DNA from: Meandrina meandrites
Lineage: Eukaryota > Cnidaria > Anthozoa > Scleractinia > Meandrinidae
Assembly: GCA_963693305.1 (NCBI GenBank)
Contig: OY855914.1
Coordinates: forward strand, 10,126,403-10,190,402
Direction: 5' to 3'
Length of the DNA stretch: 64,000 nucleotides
Under the pieces are notes generated by a model. The model had not been told where the DNA came from and did no database searches. It saw nothing but the letters and a program-made list of their open reading frames with translations. Position numbers and translations under genes: made by a program. Positions 20,354 through 33,700 of this stretch are shown one piece after another (position 1 is the first letter of the stretch; every line of letters begins with the position of its first letter).

Positions 20354-22122
20354 CGACCAGATACCCTTCTATCAGAAGTCATGAATTCAATCTGGATAAC
20401 TGGGGGTGTTTACCATTTGTCGGAACACTGAGACCTGTTGGAATGATCGTTGGATAATGGCAAGTGTGTTTTTCCAAAAACAGCAAACCAACCGAACGAG
20501 AAGAAGTTTACCATTATAATTTAGTTTTCTGATCCTGTTATTGTTTTCCCTTGATAGGGCTGGAAACGGAAGAAGTGAACAAATGGTACAGAATTTTCTA
20601 ACGCTTCGAACCAACTGGAACGAAAGGACGACCTCAAAACCTAGTTCATAATTTCCGATTGGATTTTCCTTAAAATTACTGTTCCAATTTGCTTTCCAAC
20701 TGAAATTTCCGGGATTTTTGGTTCAAAAATGGTAAGCACCCTGGACGTTAACAAAAAAAAATCGCGCTTTGCTTGCAGATTGCCTTTTCAAAGTTTGCGC
20801 CTTCTAACATTTTTTTTTTTCGATTTCTGTTGACAAGCAAGATTACCTTTTTCAGTCGTTTACGTTCTCGAACTATATATTTTTCGCGTTCAGGATCTTA
20901 CTATATTAAATAGCTATAGAAAACAATGGGAGAACAAATTCGCAGATTCGCGGTCGAGTGTCTACTATTTTTTTAACAATAAAATTATGACCTCGAGATT
21001 TCTAAGAGATGTGTGTGTGAGGACGATATGTATGCGAGGCCGAAGGCCGAATCAACCATCACCTCACAGAGATCGAGAGCGAATAAACTAATTGTTTATG
21101 TAGAATTGTAACTCACTTTCCTTCAAATAGTAATTTTAAATCATTTGTCTACGAAATGAATTATAATCGCGCGCGCATACTGGACTGGTTGTGTACGCAC
21201 GTTCATCACTGCATTCAGCAATTTTGACGTTTTAAACTCGTGTAACAGTAAAATATTTTTTTTAACTTTCTCCGAAACTTCGGAGAAACGAGAAAATGTC
21301 GCCATTCTGTACGATAACTTCAGCCACTGCATACTAATTAGAGTAGAGTGTTCAGTTCTGTCGAGGAACTATCGGCTGATCTGTATTGAAGTTTAGCGCA
21401 CCATTATTTCCTGCCGTAAGTTTAATGTTGTTCTAGTAAAAAAGGAAAGAAATATAATACTTTTCGTCTCCTTCAGTTCGGGCTCATTTTCCGCATAATT
21501 TATATTTACAGCGTACTTTCGGACTAGGCGAACATGAAACTTTTTACCATAGAATTACATTTCTTAAAGTAATCTCTTCTCTTTCGTCGGGAGAAAAGAA
21601 TAGGCATTAAGGATTTCTGCACGTTCGACGCGCCTAAAAGAACTTTCAAAACAATATATATATATTTATATTAAAAAAAAATATATACATATCCATGGTC
21701 AATTTGGCTTTAAGTTATGTCCATCTTCTTCCTGGGAACGCTGCATATTCACACTTAATTCAACTCTTCTTCCTTCTTCGTCCGTTCTCTTTTCCGTGGC
21801 CTGGTCGCCAGTAAACCCAAAAGGTTCCGTTCTCTTCGTCCAATCCAACCGAACGCGCTCGTCTCCTTTGCAAGGGAGGAATGAGTTGTAGTCTAGATAA
21901 CATGTGCCGCGCTTGCTGTTCGTATTCCTCTCTTGGAGCCAGATTGTCACAACTAAGAGCGGGACAAGATTGACGAAAGGATCGACTCGGAACGCTGCCC
22001 ATTATGGCGAGGTATATTTGTCTGCAAAATACTTTTGTCGCAACAAGATCGATTTCACTCGTGTAGTAATTTGGCTCATTGAAATTGAAATTGAAAGATT
22101 CAAATGCACGTCAAAGGGAACG

Positions 22123-22244
22123 GTTTGTTTTCGTTACGTCCTCTGTCGTCAAAGCAAAATCCCTCCCTTCTCACCTTTGTAATGGTTTGTTTTGGTTACA
22201 TGTTCTCTGTCGTCAAAACAAAACCCCTCCTTTCTCACCTTTGG
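22123..22244. repeat. 64-bp tandem duplication
   Basis: CTCTGTCGTCAAARCAAAAY and the following CCCTCCYTTCTCACCTTTG occur at 22141 and again at 22205. A third partial match (CGCCAAAACATAACAACTCCC...TTTTCACCTTTG) lies at 22393-22428. Confidence 0.75.
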
Positions 22245-22250
22245 CAGGAA

Positions 22251-22277
22251 CCACTCGTGCCTTTCGAGCACGAGTGG
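22251..22277. repeat. Perfect 10-bp hairpin
   Basis: CCACTCGTGC, a 7-nt loop, then GCACGAGTGG. It is followed by a short direct repeat of TGGTTTTATTCAAAAGA. Confidence 0.7.
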
Positions 22278-22434
22278 TTTTATTCAAAAGAATGGTTTTA
22301 TTCAAAAGAAAAAAATTGTTGTAAGTTTAGAAATCATGGCATCGTATCCTTTGTGAGAAAGAAATGTTGTTTTGAGACATATTTCATCTCCGACGCCAAA
22401 ACATAACAACTCCCTTTTCACCTTTGCAAGGCTT

Positions 22435-22494
22435 CCAACCTCGCTCCCAGGCCCTCTCTCCTTTTCCTCAGAGAGAGCCTGGAAAGGAGGTTGG
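22435..22494. repeat. Small foldback related to the CCTCGTTCCCAGG MITE
   Basis: CCAACCTCGCTCCCAGG ... CCTGGAAAGGAGGTTGG with an internal CTCTCTC/GAGAGAG stem. The outer sequence resembles the ends of 13328-13680. Confidence 0.65.
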
Positions 22495-23956
22495 TGATGC
22501 TTCATGTTCACCGCGGTCAAACGTCCGAGGCTGTTTCTTCATTTTCTTATTTCGTGAGAAATCAATCACGTTAACATGGAAGCATCAGTAAGGGTATGTA
22601 AAATAGCTGCTGAGGGTAAATATATTTTCAGTCCTCTCAAACGAGATACTTTACTTTTAAAATGATCCGCATCCGAACAAAATTGCTTTGAAAATGGCGC
22701 CAACACTGTCCGGATTTCGCCGTTTTCAAACACTCAGAACCTTTTTTAGTAAAGTTCCAAAAAATTTAGTAAACCAGGAAAATACTTGTAAAGAATCAAA
22801 CTTTGAACAGTGGAAATGAAAACGTTATCTTTGAAGTAGTTTTCTCGTTTTTTAACGTTTTACCGCGGTGAAAGGCTTCATGTTTTCGAGATGGTATAGT
22901 GACGGTTAGAAACTCATAACCTTGTCCAGCTTATGACCTTCTGTGACCGTTCGATAGTTCCTTTCTAAAAATAGGATTACGAAGAGCGATAAAAACCCGC
23001 TCTGTTGAACTTGTAATCGTTGTCCAGAGTTTTCCATGTTTATACAGGCCATAATTAAAATTTTCTATGGGTAGATTGAAACTACAACCCTGGTTTAAAC
23101 TTTTTTGGGACACTTGTTGTAATTGGGTGCAAAACCATTCGCTTGACTATAACAGGCTATTTCAGTCCCACCCCCTAGCTATTGCGTTAGGGTCCAAAAA
23201 GTTTTTAACCAGGGTTGTGGTCACTCGTTTCAAAGATAGGCGGTGGCCTCAAGCGAGCCAACGTGAAAACAGAGGCCAAATGTTTAGCACAGCTGGCAGG
23301 GGAAATTTTTTTTTTTGTTTCATATAACCACTCGTTGTGATGGATCATTTCGACTTTAATTATTACTTTTTATGCAAAAATATTATATACTGTAAAGATT
23401 CGGCCGTCATAAACCCTCCCGTATTACCACCACCGTCCACAATGACATCTTTTTGTATAGGAACACGAGAGATATGCTTTTGATTAGAATCAACGACGAA
23501 ACTGTCAATGATGTATTTGCACTGCACAAAGTGGCCTCTCCATTTGTTAAATATATTATCGTTTTCGTTTAGATGATCCAAAGCTACTTCAAGCTTACGA
23601 GAGATCCGAATATTTGCACCCCTTGCCAGGGATTTGGTAGACAACGGAACGCGTTTTTACGAGAAGGCTGCAGAGCAACTGGAAATGTGCAGTTCTGTAA
23701 TTTATAACTGAGCTAAGCGAAGTCTTCTAGAATTCGGTTTTCGTTGGAGGTTGCGCAAGCAGAGTGTTAACAGAATGGTGTGTTTTTGGCCTTCAATCTC
23801 ACGCGTGGCATAGTTTATGGGTGTAGGCCAGGAGCAGGTACATTTACAGGCTTACAGTGAATAACCTTTACTAAAGCAACCCTTAAGGTGAGCCAGCGTC
23901 GATGTTATATTATTTAATACAGTGGCATGCCCACGGAGTGGCTCTCATCCACTGTT

Positions 23957-24160
23957 CCAGATGGAATTGGGGTTTAATAGCGTCTTTTATTTTGTTTAGG
24001 GGGTAAAATCGAAGAACTCGAAGAAAAACCCTCGGAGTAAGAACAAACCCATACCACATACGACGCTGATTCCGAGAATCGAACCCGGAGCAGATGGGTG
24101 AGGGTGGGGGTAGGGGGTTGGATGAGAAGAACAGTGCTCCCACCGCTGCGTCACCCAGGT
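23957..24160 (-). mobile_element. tRNA-derived SINE, family ii, copy 1
   Basis: On minus: a tRNA-like head with B box GGGTTCGATTCTC, then TTTGTTCTTACTCCGAGGG and TTTTTCTTCGAG, as in the copies at 26085 and 42033. Confidence 0.7.
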
Positions 24161-24556
24161 TCCTCCCTTGATAAGAATCGCCCAATTTGATGTAATCTAT
24201 TCTGTTTCAAAAGTGACGGAGAAAAATAGACGCGAATTTGTTGACAGCGAATGGGTGGTTGAATGACCTCTTTTCTGTTCTGAGGGATTACCAGGTGTAG
24301 TGACAAAGAATCCAGTGTGGTGATTGGTTGTCTACTGTGTATTTCTCGTCGCTGGCTTGACATGGTCGGTCATATTCCTACCGCTGCTTCCACTTCTTCC
24401 CAGTAACGAACGTCCATTGGCAGAGGGCTATTCACATCACTACAAAACAATGCACACTAGGAAAAGCAGATAGAAAAAGAAAAAAAAAATTAAGAGAACA
24501 ACACAAATCTGTGACCGACATATTCAATCTGATAAAAGAAGGAGTGAGCTTGCGAA

Positions 24557-24741
24557 TGAACGAACGAACCAGCGAGTGAGTGAACAAGCGAACGAGCGAA
24601 CAAACGAACGAACGAACGAACGAACAAGCGAACGAACGAACGAACGAACGAACGAACGAACGAACGAACGAACGAACGAACGAACGAACGAACGAACGAA
24701 CGAACGAACGAACGAACGAACGAACGAACGAACGAACGAAC
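24557..24741 (+). repeat. (CGAA)n microsatellite
   Basis: About 28 uninterrupted CGAA units at about 24629-24741, preceded by imperfect units. It begins 34 bp past the EDEM1 stop codon, so it is probably transcribed as (TTCG)n in the EDEM1 3' UTR. The long FVRS and NERT open frames across it are artefacts. Confidence 0.95.
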
Positions 24742-24775
24742 AATTAATTATAAATAGCAACAGGACTAATTGATC

Positions 24776-27700
24776 TTAACATACCCCAATGCTGTCGTTA
24801 TGCCTTCCCCGTGAGCGAGTGTAAGAGGCTGTTTTTGATCCCTTTTTAATAAATCTCTTAGACTCTAAATCCAATGAAGTTTTCCTAAACCGAGTATCCA
24901 ACCTAAAGATATGCCCCTCGGTGCTGAAGATGTAGTTCGAAGCATCTTGATTGACATGGTTCTTTTCATCAAACAACTGTAAATAAATACAAAATACATT
25001 TCATGACCATATGCAGTAACTTAATCGTATTTCGAATCCATTTACCTCAAAGTTAACTTAACCCGGCTGGAAAGCATCCGTTCTTTGATTTTTAAACCGG
25101 TTTTTAGGGTAGGCAGGCAAACCATTAATTGCAGGCAGACAGGCAGACAGACAGGCAGGTAGGAAGGCAGGCAGACAGGTACGCAGGAAGACAGGCAGGC
25201 AGGCAGACAAGATAGACAGACAGACGGAGAGACGGGCAAGACAGACAGGCAGACAGACATCCACGGGCTGACAGAAAGATAGACAGATAGGACAGATAGG
25301 CAGAGAGACGGACAGACAGGCGGGAGAAACAGGCAAACTGAAATAAATGATTGAGTGGTGATCAATCAATCGCTATGTTGTTGGTTAAATAATTGACTGT
25401 CTCCTGAGTCAATCGATTGACTGCACTCCCAATTTTTGCCACATTCCTTTGTTAGTTACTTCTAATAACCAGTTCTTTTATTGCAGTACTCACAAGATAT
25501 AAATACTTGCACGTTTCACTCAAGAAAAAACTTTCCATTCGATCCTCTTGAGTTTTATCTTTCACATTATGCAAAGTAGCATAACCACATCTAAAATAAC
25601 AAGCAGAATACTTAATGTAAAATGTAAAAAATTAATGCTTTAAAAATAGGTGTCGGACTCGGTGTCAAAACGTAGTTGATAGAGGTAAATGGTGATGAAG
25701 CCCGGCAAAATTCTTTGTTAGAGGTTTTGGTTGGCTATTTTGGGGGTCGACCGTGTACGAAACCTAACAAAGTAAAATAGGTGGTTACGTGTGCTCAAGT
25801 AACTACCCAGTATAAACACTGCAATTACGAAATTCATGAATAGTGTATAAGGCAAAGCAAAAGATGTGCACGGTCATGGGCCTTCCAACATGAATCTTGG
25901 CCTCTTTGTCTGCTGCTTTGTGTTTGCCGGGCTTCATAACAACTAACCTTTATTAACAACGAGCAAACATACAAAAAAAAATATAAATAAAATACAAAAA
26001 TACAAATACAATTTTAATGTCCATACGTGGGACGAGGTATGTCCGAGCCAGAGGCTCATGTATAAGACGTAGGACTGTTCTAGATTGAATTGGAATTTAG
26101 CAGTATTGATTTTTGCAGAGGGAGGAAAACCGGAGAACCCGGAGAAAAACCCTCGGAGCGAGGACGAGAACCAACAACAAACTCAACCCACATATGACGT
26201 CGGGTCCGGGAATCGAACCCGGGCCACATTGGTGGGAGGCGAGTGCTCTCACCACTGAGAACATTTATTTAAGAAACCTTCATCATCAGTTTTACAACAG
26301 TTGTCAAATTTCTCTTATGCCCATTGCCTAGTTTAAATCGTTAATAAGATTAGACATTCTATCTATTTTTGAGTTACTGTACGTAGTTTGAAGTTTGTGA
26401 CGCCGTAAGTTGCGGGATCGCATTGGTTGAAAGAACTTCAGATTCTCTTGCACTCTTTCCTAGCATTCCCTCACGTCTGAAGTCTGCGCTTGATTGTTTT
26501 GGTTTTTGTAATTGTAAAAGACAAACAAACAAAATACAAGTTGACGCCAGTAATTTATGCGTCTGTCATTTTATTGATTATAAAATTGCGTCATAACATT
26601 GCCAAAGTAGTCATCCACCCGGACTTCGACAATAATTATTATGACGCACTTTATCGTCAATTAAAGGGCAGACCCATTAAAAGCTGGCATTAATTTGTTA
26701 AGTAGACTTTCAGAAAGTCTCTGTCTCCCTACCTCAATTCCAAAGTGTTTAAACATCGGAACACTCAGACCACACTTAAGTAAATTGTTTCTCCTAATCC
26801 GAGATACATCGAAATGCACATAAGTATTACTTACAGAGTACTTCACGTCCTACTGGGCTTTTAGACATTTTCATATACTTCATATTTCATATAATTTTGT
26901 GTCTTTTGGTGGAATTTCATCAATGAGGACACTTTGTGATGCATGTTATGAAGAGCATGAATCTCATTAACGTGCATTTCTGGACATAAGTGCCTACTCC
27001 TTGACACCCATTTCTACATACGATGTACCCAGAGTAGGGCGGCTGTAGTGAACATCGAGTGATCAACCGAGACACCTACCTGGCTTTAGAGTGTTTTTCA
27101 ATGTCCCTCATAATTTCTCGGCCAACGTGTAGGTAGAACGGATGATGGGTGGCCTATGAAAGGATGAAAAAAAAAAAAAAAGATTCTTAGTATGTAACCC
27201 GACAGGTCTACCCTCTTACTCATTATAAAACTGCAAATATTTCTTTTTACTAATATACGTTTTTTTTTAGTGAGATAAATTTGATGTTGACAATGTCAAT
27301 TAGCAACCTCTATGGAGAAAATAATTTTAAACCGTGTTTAACTAAACAGCTTCTAAACGTGTTTTAGCTTTATTGTACCCGTCTATGTTATAAGATTAGT
27401 TACAAGCTTTATATATTTTAATATAAGTTGCAATAATTAAAGATTCCAACACCCTGAAATAACTACAAAGCTAAAAATGTTAAGGTGGCGTATTAAATAA
27501 AGCAAATAAAGTGTTTAGTTTACAGCAGGAGGTTAATATTATATTGCCAATATATTCCAACACATACACTCTCTACACAAACCAACATACTCGCAACATA
27601 ACCTTAACAATGTACAGTGTATAAAGCAATCTTTGAAAGTCAAATCCTAGCAACGGAACTAGCAAAGTAATGTACACAGCAATATTTTACGATAAACCTA

Positions 27701-30700
27701 GTTACGGAAAATCAGTAAAGTAACATTACTTTTCATCAACTTTATTTTCGCTGATTACCCAAAGTTCGTCTATATATGGTAAATTATTCGCTCTATACAA
27801 GGATAAAATAATTACTCAAAAAGTCGATGGAACATTTTCGACTTAGTATGCCAACGTCAGAGTTAAAAAGCCGTTGGCTTTTCTCTTTCTCTATATAATT
27901 TTGTCGGAATTAACTAAAGCGATAATGCTCTCTGGACGAAAGAGGTGTTAGCAGAGGTCTCCTAAAGCTTAGATGTAGTACGAGGCATTTGACATATGGT
28001 AAAAAGCGTCAGTTGAAAAGCATCATTGGGTTATAAAAGCATTGTATTATTAATATTATTTTGATTACATACATGACTGCATCATTACAATAAAGATGAC
28101 ACTACTTATCTCAATGTGCCCTACCTGATGTAAAAGGTATGTTGACTCTACCAGTTCAGGCCTCAGTGGAGAGAAATGCACGTCAGGCTCCTTTGTATGC
28201 CAGTTAAATCTCTCTGGCATTGCTTCGTACTTTTTCCAGATGGCGTAGTACAAAGCATGGGTGCAAATAGCTTCCTTGATATCGCCCTTTAGTACCTAGA
28301 CAAAATCCAGCATCTTACTATTGTACTTACTTCACTTATAGAAATATCATCCAGTACCTATGTACATGTATCTGTAGGAAATGTCATGCAGCACCAGTTC
28401 AGGGGGATTTCCGTTCAGGGCTATTCGAAAATTAGACCGCGCTTGCGTTACCAATCAGATTGCGAACTTGCCCAATAGTCGACCACTGGTTTATGCTAGT
28501 ATTTTACGTCGCACTTGACAGTCAGACATTTTTTGTGCTACGATGTTAACAGCTCATATGTAATTAGGTTAGGCCCTGTTTACAAGGAGGTAGGGTAACC
28601 CTAGTACTTGGGTTATCCTAGCAGGAGGGTTAAAGATAGTCCGGCATTACAAGCAAAATTTCACAGGAAGGGTTATGTGTGTGGTAACCGCACGTGGTTA
28701 CCAAGCATCGAAAACAACCTTTAAAGGGTCTGGAAACAGTAAAAAATTGTCCCGGGTAGGCAAGTTGTCCCTAGCAGAGCGTTAACAAGGCAGCTAGGGT
28801 TACGCTGGCGCTAGGGTAACTCTAGCACTCAGCTAATGTTATCCCCCACCCCCCCCCACCCCCCCCCCCCCCAAGCTAGCTGCCTTGTAAGGTTATCGTA
28901 CCTCCTTGTGACAGTTGTGACAGGGCCTTATATTACTTGTTACCTGAACTCCTGCAAAAGAAGCGGATAATGCATCCACCCATGAGTTTGCTGTTTGACC
29001 AGTGTTCATGTTAACGTTTACATACAAGGGTGTCGTACCGTTTCCTTCGCTGCATTTAAGTCGGCTGAGAAGAAGACGAAAATTAAGCATTAAAACAAAC
29101 ATCTCACACAAATTGAAAATGCTGCCTCTGCGATCTAGTCAAGCTTAATTCTTTAGACACAGATGGTGACATTTCCGTTGGCTGCAAGACTGCAAATTAA
29201 AGTTCTTGAGGATAAGGAAGATGGTAAATTTTAAGCTCGGCTGTGAAAACTAATTTTGAATATGGAATATTCATCATGCCATGAGCTTGGGACAAAGAAA
29301 AAAAAGTGTGAGTCCTGGGCGGAAATCGAACCCATGACCTCCCAAACACTGAGTGGGCACTCAATATTCCACTGAGCTACGAGAACTCATGGTTAGCAAG
29401 ACCATTTACTAGGGTTGATTATGAGACACGTGGCCTGTATACTGCTAAAAAAATGCAGCTTGTTCAAGAGCACGAGCACTTAGGAGGCCCTCCGTAACCA
29501 TTCATCTTTTTTGTTACTATTAACTAGAAACAAGTATGTACCAAGATCTTTATTCCTGTTTTTTTTTCCTTACCCTTTTCGTAGATATTTATTTATCGAT
29601 CTATAAATGTCATTAAATCTTTTCAAATCTTCTGTCTCGCCAAACATGATGTACCCCTGTAACAAAACGAAAGCACAGTACAGGATTTGTACAGGCCTAA
29701 GTACAGTACATACAGCTATCCTATATTCTCCTCACTATCTCAGGTCAAAGTCAAAAAGACCGGCTACAAGATTTGATAAGTAAAAAGGCTCTCAACAGCA
29801 TATACTCATGGCATTTTGTGCATGCTGCATTGCATTAAAAAAAAAGAAAAAAGCTGGGTAAAGGCTATTACAGAGTTGGTAAAAGTCTTCACTCCCCCAT
29901 TTTAATCAAAAGATTTTCAACAGTATGCAAACTTTATATAAATTGATAATATTCACGGCACTGCACCATTCAATAACAAGCAAACTTAAAGTTTAGAACT
30001 CAACTAATAAATGGTTGCGTTTTATGCTACCAAGGCCTTTAGATACAGTTTTCCTATCTAAGCAGAGGTTTCAGGAAAGAGGAGGTTAAATTACGTACTT
30101 CAATGCAGGGTTCAAAAGAACACGTCTTTGAGTGGTGATTGTTGGATTTCAAGTTTGTATGGTCCAGTAGTTATTGTTGTAAATATATAATTGTAATTCA
30201 CAGTCATGCAAAAGCTACATGTTATCGTTAGTTACAGAAGGTTTCAAATTTCAGTGTTTGCATGTAATTGAAAGCTGCAGTTATAATAAAACTATTACCA
30301 CCATTACTTGGTTCCTACATATACCTTAAGAAGATACTCGTAAAAAGAGTCTAAGCCAGCTCCCAATCCACTCATTTTCCCGGTCCAGTGTCCAGACTCC
30401 ACATTTATTGCATTACCTACAGCACCAAAAAAAAAAGTGAATGACTACCGTAAAATTCCAAAAAGTTATGTTAACTCCCCCCAACTATAAGCCCCAAAAA
30501 TTTCAAATGCAGAAATTCCTCAAAAAATACCCTCCCCCCCCCGCACCCCCCACCCCAAAACCGAAAAATAAGCCCATCCATAAGCTTCATATTTACTCAC
30601 CAAGTAGGCCGGTTTCATGTGATCTGTATTTCCAGAGAGCTGCTACAGCTTTCCGGGCTAAATTTTCAAATACTGGGTCTCCCAATAGCCTGCTTAGGAT

Positions 30701-33700
30701 CCCAAACTCTAACAACACAGTCCCAGCTCCAGCTGTACATGTTTCTTTGTAGTGAGTGGATGGTAATCCATATAATAAATTTATCTGTAAAGAAAAACAA
30801 CACTTGCATATCATAAAATTTTGGGTTTTGGGTGGGCTTATAAACAGAGTGGCTTATATCTGGGGGGGGGGGGGGGGGGGGGCTTTTAAGTGGAATAAAA
30901 TGAGCCACGGCAGTGTTGATCAAAATATACTGTCATCCAACAAAGAGAGACTTGTATTAATATTTGGGGGGGGGGGGGGGGGAGGGGAGGGGTATATTCA
31001 TAACCACAATTTTTTTTTTGTTTGTTTCCAGGTAGATGGGCCTATAACCTAGGGGGGCTATAAGTGGGGGGCTTATAACTAGAATTTTATGGTATGTCAC
31101 AAAGATAAGGGTTTGGCTTTGGATCTAATGTAGAGCAAGTTGTGATCAAGAAATGATCTTGTTATTACAAGTCTTGTCTCTGAGCTGAGCTTTGTGAATC
31201 ATTCACTTTAAAAGTATATAATAAAAAAAATATATTATATTTTACCATCTGACTGACTTATTTGCTTGAAGGCTACAGGAGCACACCTGACATGTACAGT
31301 CACTTTGAACAGATGAACGTAAACGAGAGAAGCATACCTGCATTAGTATAGGAAGGTGTAAAGCACTTGATGTATTTAGAGGTGACGAATGGTAAATTCG
31401 AAAGCTTGCAAAACAGCTAGACTAAAATCTTTTTCTGTAAGCCTCACTTTAGTGTTGCCAAGAAATTGAGACTCCAATAAAGTGCGCAAAGCAGTTCAAG
31501 GAAGCGAGACCTGTGAAACTTAGTTAAGCTTTTGCAGAAAAAAAATGTAAGGAACATTCACCATCCCTTGAATTGCGGATAAACCTGCAAGGAGATGATT
31601 ATTACCTATAGTTTTTCAAAGTGACAAATTTGGCTAGCACAATGGACAGGCAATGTGCTTGTAAAGTTAAGGCCATGCTACCAAAATAATGTAGCTGACT
31701 AGCAATTAGCTTTGTATAGGCATGAAATGCATGCAGAAGTGTGGCTAGGTTAATGGTACAGCTGTATAGTTGGTGCTTTTCAATTTTGCACTGTCAGCCC
31801 ATGATACTACTAGGACTAGGTCAGAGGTTAGATGTCAGAGATCGGATACTCTAGGAGGAGGAAGTGAGATGTCTAACAAGAGACATTGTTATTGCCCTTG
31901 TAAGATATGTCAGATGAAACAACTAGGTCAGAGGTCAGATGTCTAATGCTCTAGAAGAAGGAAGTGAGATGTCTTATGAGATACATTGTGTTATAATCAA
32001 CTGATTTAAAATTAATCACATAGTAGTACTTACCCTAGGGTAGGGTATTTGTGTTGCAGAATCTTCAAAAGCTGCCAGCAGCCTATTTGCAACATCATGA
32101 GCAAGAATTAATAATTCATTATCATAATATGATGGCACCATATCACCAAAAGGTTGAAGAGGATCCTTTATGATTAGATGTGCAGACAGTAAGGAACCAA
32201 GGACTCTAAATCAAACAAAAACCAAAAAAAAAGGAAATGCTTAGATCAAGGTAAGGCATTTATTAGGGTGTCTATAGGTACTTAGTGGGAGGTGCGGTGG
32301 CCTAATGGTTAGTGCACTGGACTCCGGATCAGGAGGTCCGGGTTCAAGCCCTGGCCGGGGCACTGCGTTGTGTTCTTGGGCAAGATACCTTACTCTCACA
32401 GTGCATCTCTCCACCCAGGTGTATAAATGGGTACCTGCGAATTTAATGCTGGGGGTAGCCCTGCGATGGACTAGCATCCCATCGAGGGGGGAGTAGAAAT
32501 ATTCATAGTCGCTTCATGCTATGGTAACCACTTTAAGGTTATGTCTGTTTTGCAAATGGCAAATTTCAATCCTCTTCACTGAAATTTAATTTTAATGGCT
32601 AACTTTGGTATTGTATAAAAATATAAATAAATACAAATTTTACTCTTACCTTATTGTGGCTTCGAAAACTTGAACTGTATTGTTCTTTTCAAATGTCACA
32701 GAGTCTATAACAAGCTGTACAGCTCGCTTGAATTCAGTGCTATTCCCCATTATCTAAAAATAATTATCAGTTGAATGTTATATCTGTCAACACAAATTAA
32801 AATACAATTATTACAACAATGTAAGAATTGTAACAATTATTATAATAATTGTACTCTTTAAATTATACATTTTCATTATTTAACAATTTATCTTTGGTTT
32901 AAAGGGACACCGGCAACCAGTGTCCTTAGTGTGCCTCTGTTCTTGTTATTATTCAGAATATCATTCATGCCATTGAGGAAATCAAGAAGATGGATGAAAG
33001 CTGTTTAGAAATGACAGGAGGAGAAAGTATCGCCACTTTCGAAGAATTGCCGTAAAACACCATGGCTCCCCAATAGCTTGTGTAAGCAGCCCTCAGTTAC
33101 GTAACAGAAAGCTTGCAAGCTCATCCAAGCAGAGTGATGAGTCAAGCAATGAATTGTTATGTTGGTACCGGTTAAATTGTTCTGATCCATTGTTTGGTCT
33201 ACCATTTAAATAGAAATGGAGTAATTAAAAAAAATTAGTTGTATTTAATGCTGGTTTGTTTTTGACCTGCCAATGCAAGAACACTTGCAGCCAGCAAAGC
33301 AAAAAATTATTGCATCTGTGCTTGCACAGATGATAGCTTGAGTTGGTCGGCGAGCTGCACGTACCAATGCCAAACCATGCAGGAACAACAAATTAATTTA
33401 GCTGCCCCAGCCAGGCTGTAGATGAAACAAACAGGCCTCAACCTTCAAATCTGCTGTTTGATTCTCTTTGGAATTGTAGTTCCTTCTTCCTCTCTTTCCA
33501 AAACTTAAATGTCAAAGTTGACAGCCAAACAACATGGCTGTTCTCCTTAATATTGGCAGGCGACCTCTCTTTGCTGACTTCATGTCACTTTTCAGACAAA
33601 AATGTTACCCAATGATCAAGTATCAAAACGAAAAAATAAAATATAGAAGAAACTACTATTCAAACTCTCAGGCTGCTGGATGTTTTAAACATGGCGATGC

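Larger units (their letters stand above)
19951..24775. other. Intergenic region rich in repeats
   Basis: Between convergent genes: the LolA-like gene ends at 19950 on plus and EDEM1 ends at 24776 on minus. It holds a foldback (20126-20353), AT runs (about 21655-21690), a 64-bp tandem duplication, two hairpins, a SINE and the CGAA array. 20400-21650 and 22600-23900 show no convincing gene; the 93-codon minus ORF at 23363-23644 has no family I recognise. Confidence 0.6.

Noticed and set aside
23363..23644. 93-codon minus ORF
   Set aside because: No splice context, start region or family signature; length is not surprising for this window.
24432..24773. Long ORFs of FVRS, NERT or SFVR repeats
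   Set aside because: Pure translations of the CGAA/TTCG microsatellite in several frames; the tetramer has no stop codon in any frame.
25042..25369. Two overlapping cysteine/leucine/proline-rich minus ORFs of about 105 codons
   Set aside because: Translations of the CAGA/CAGG tract inside an EDEM1 intron.
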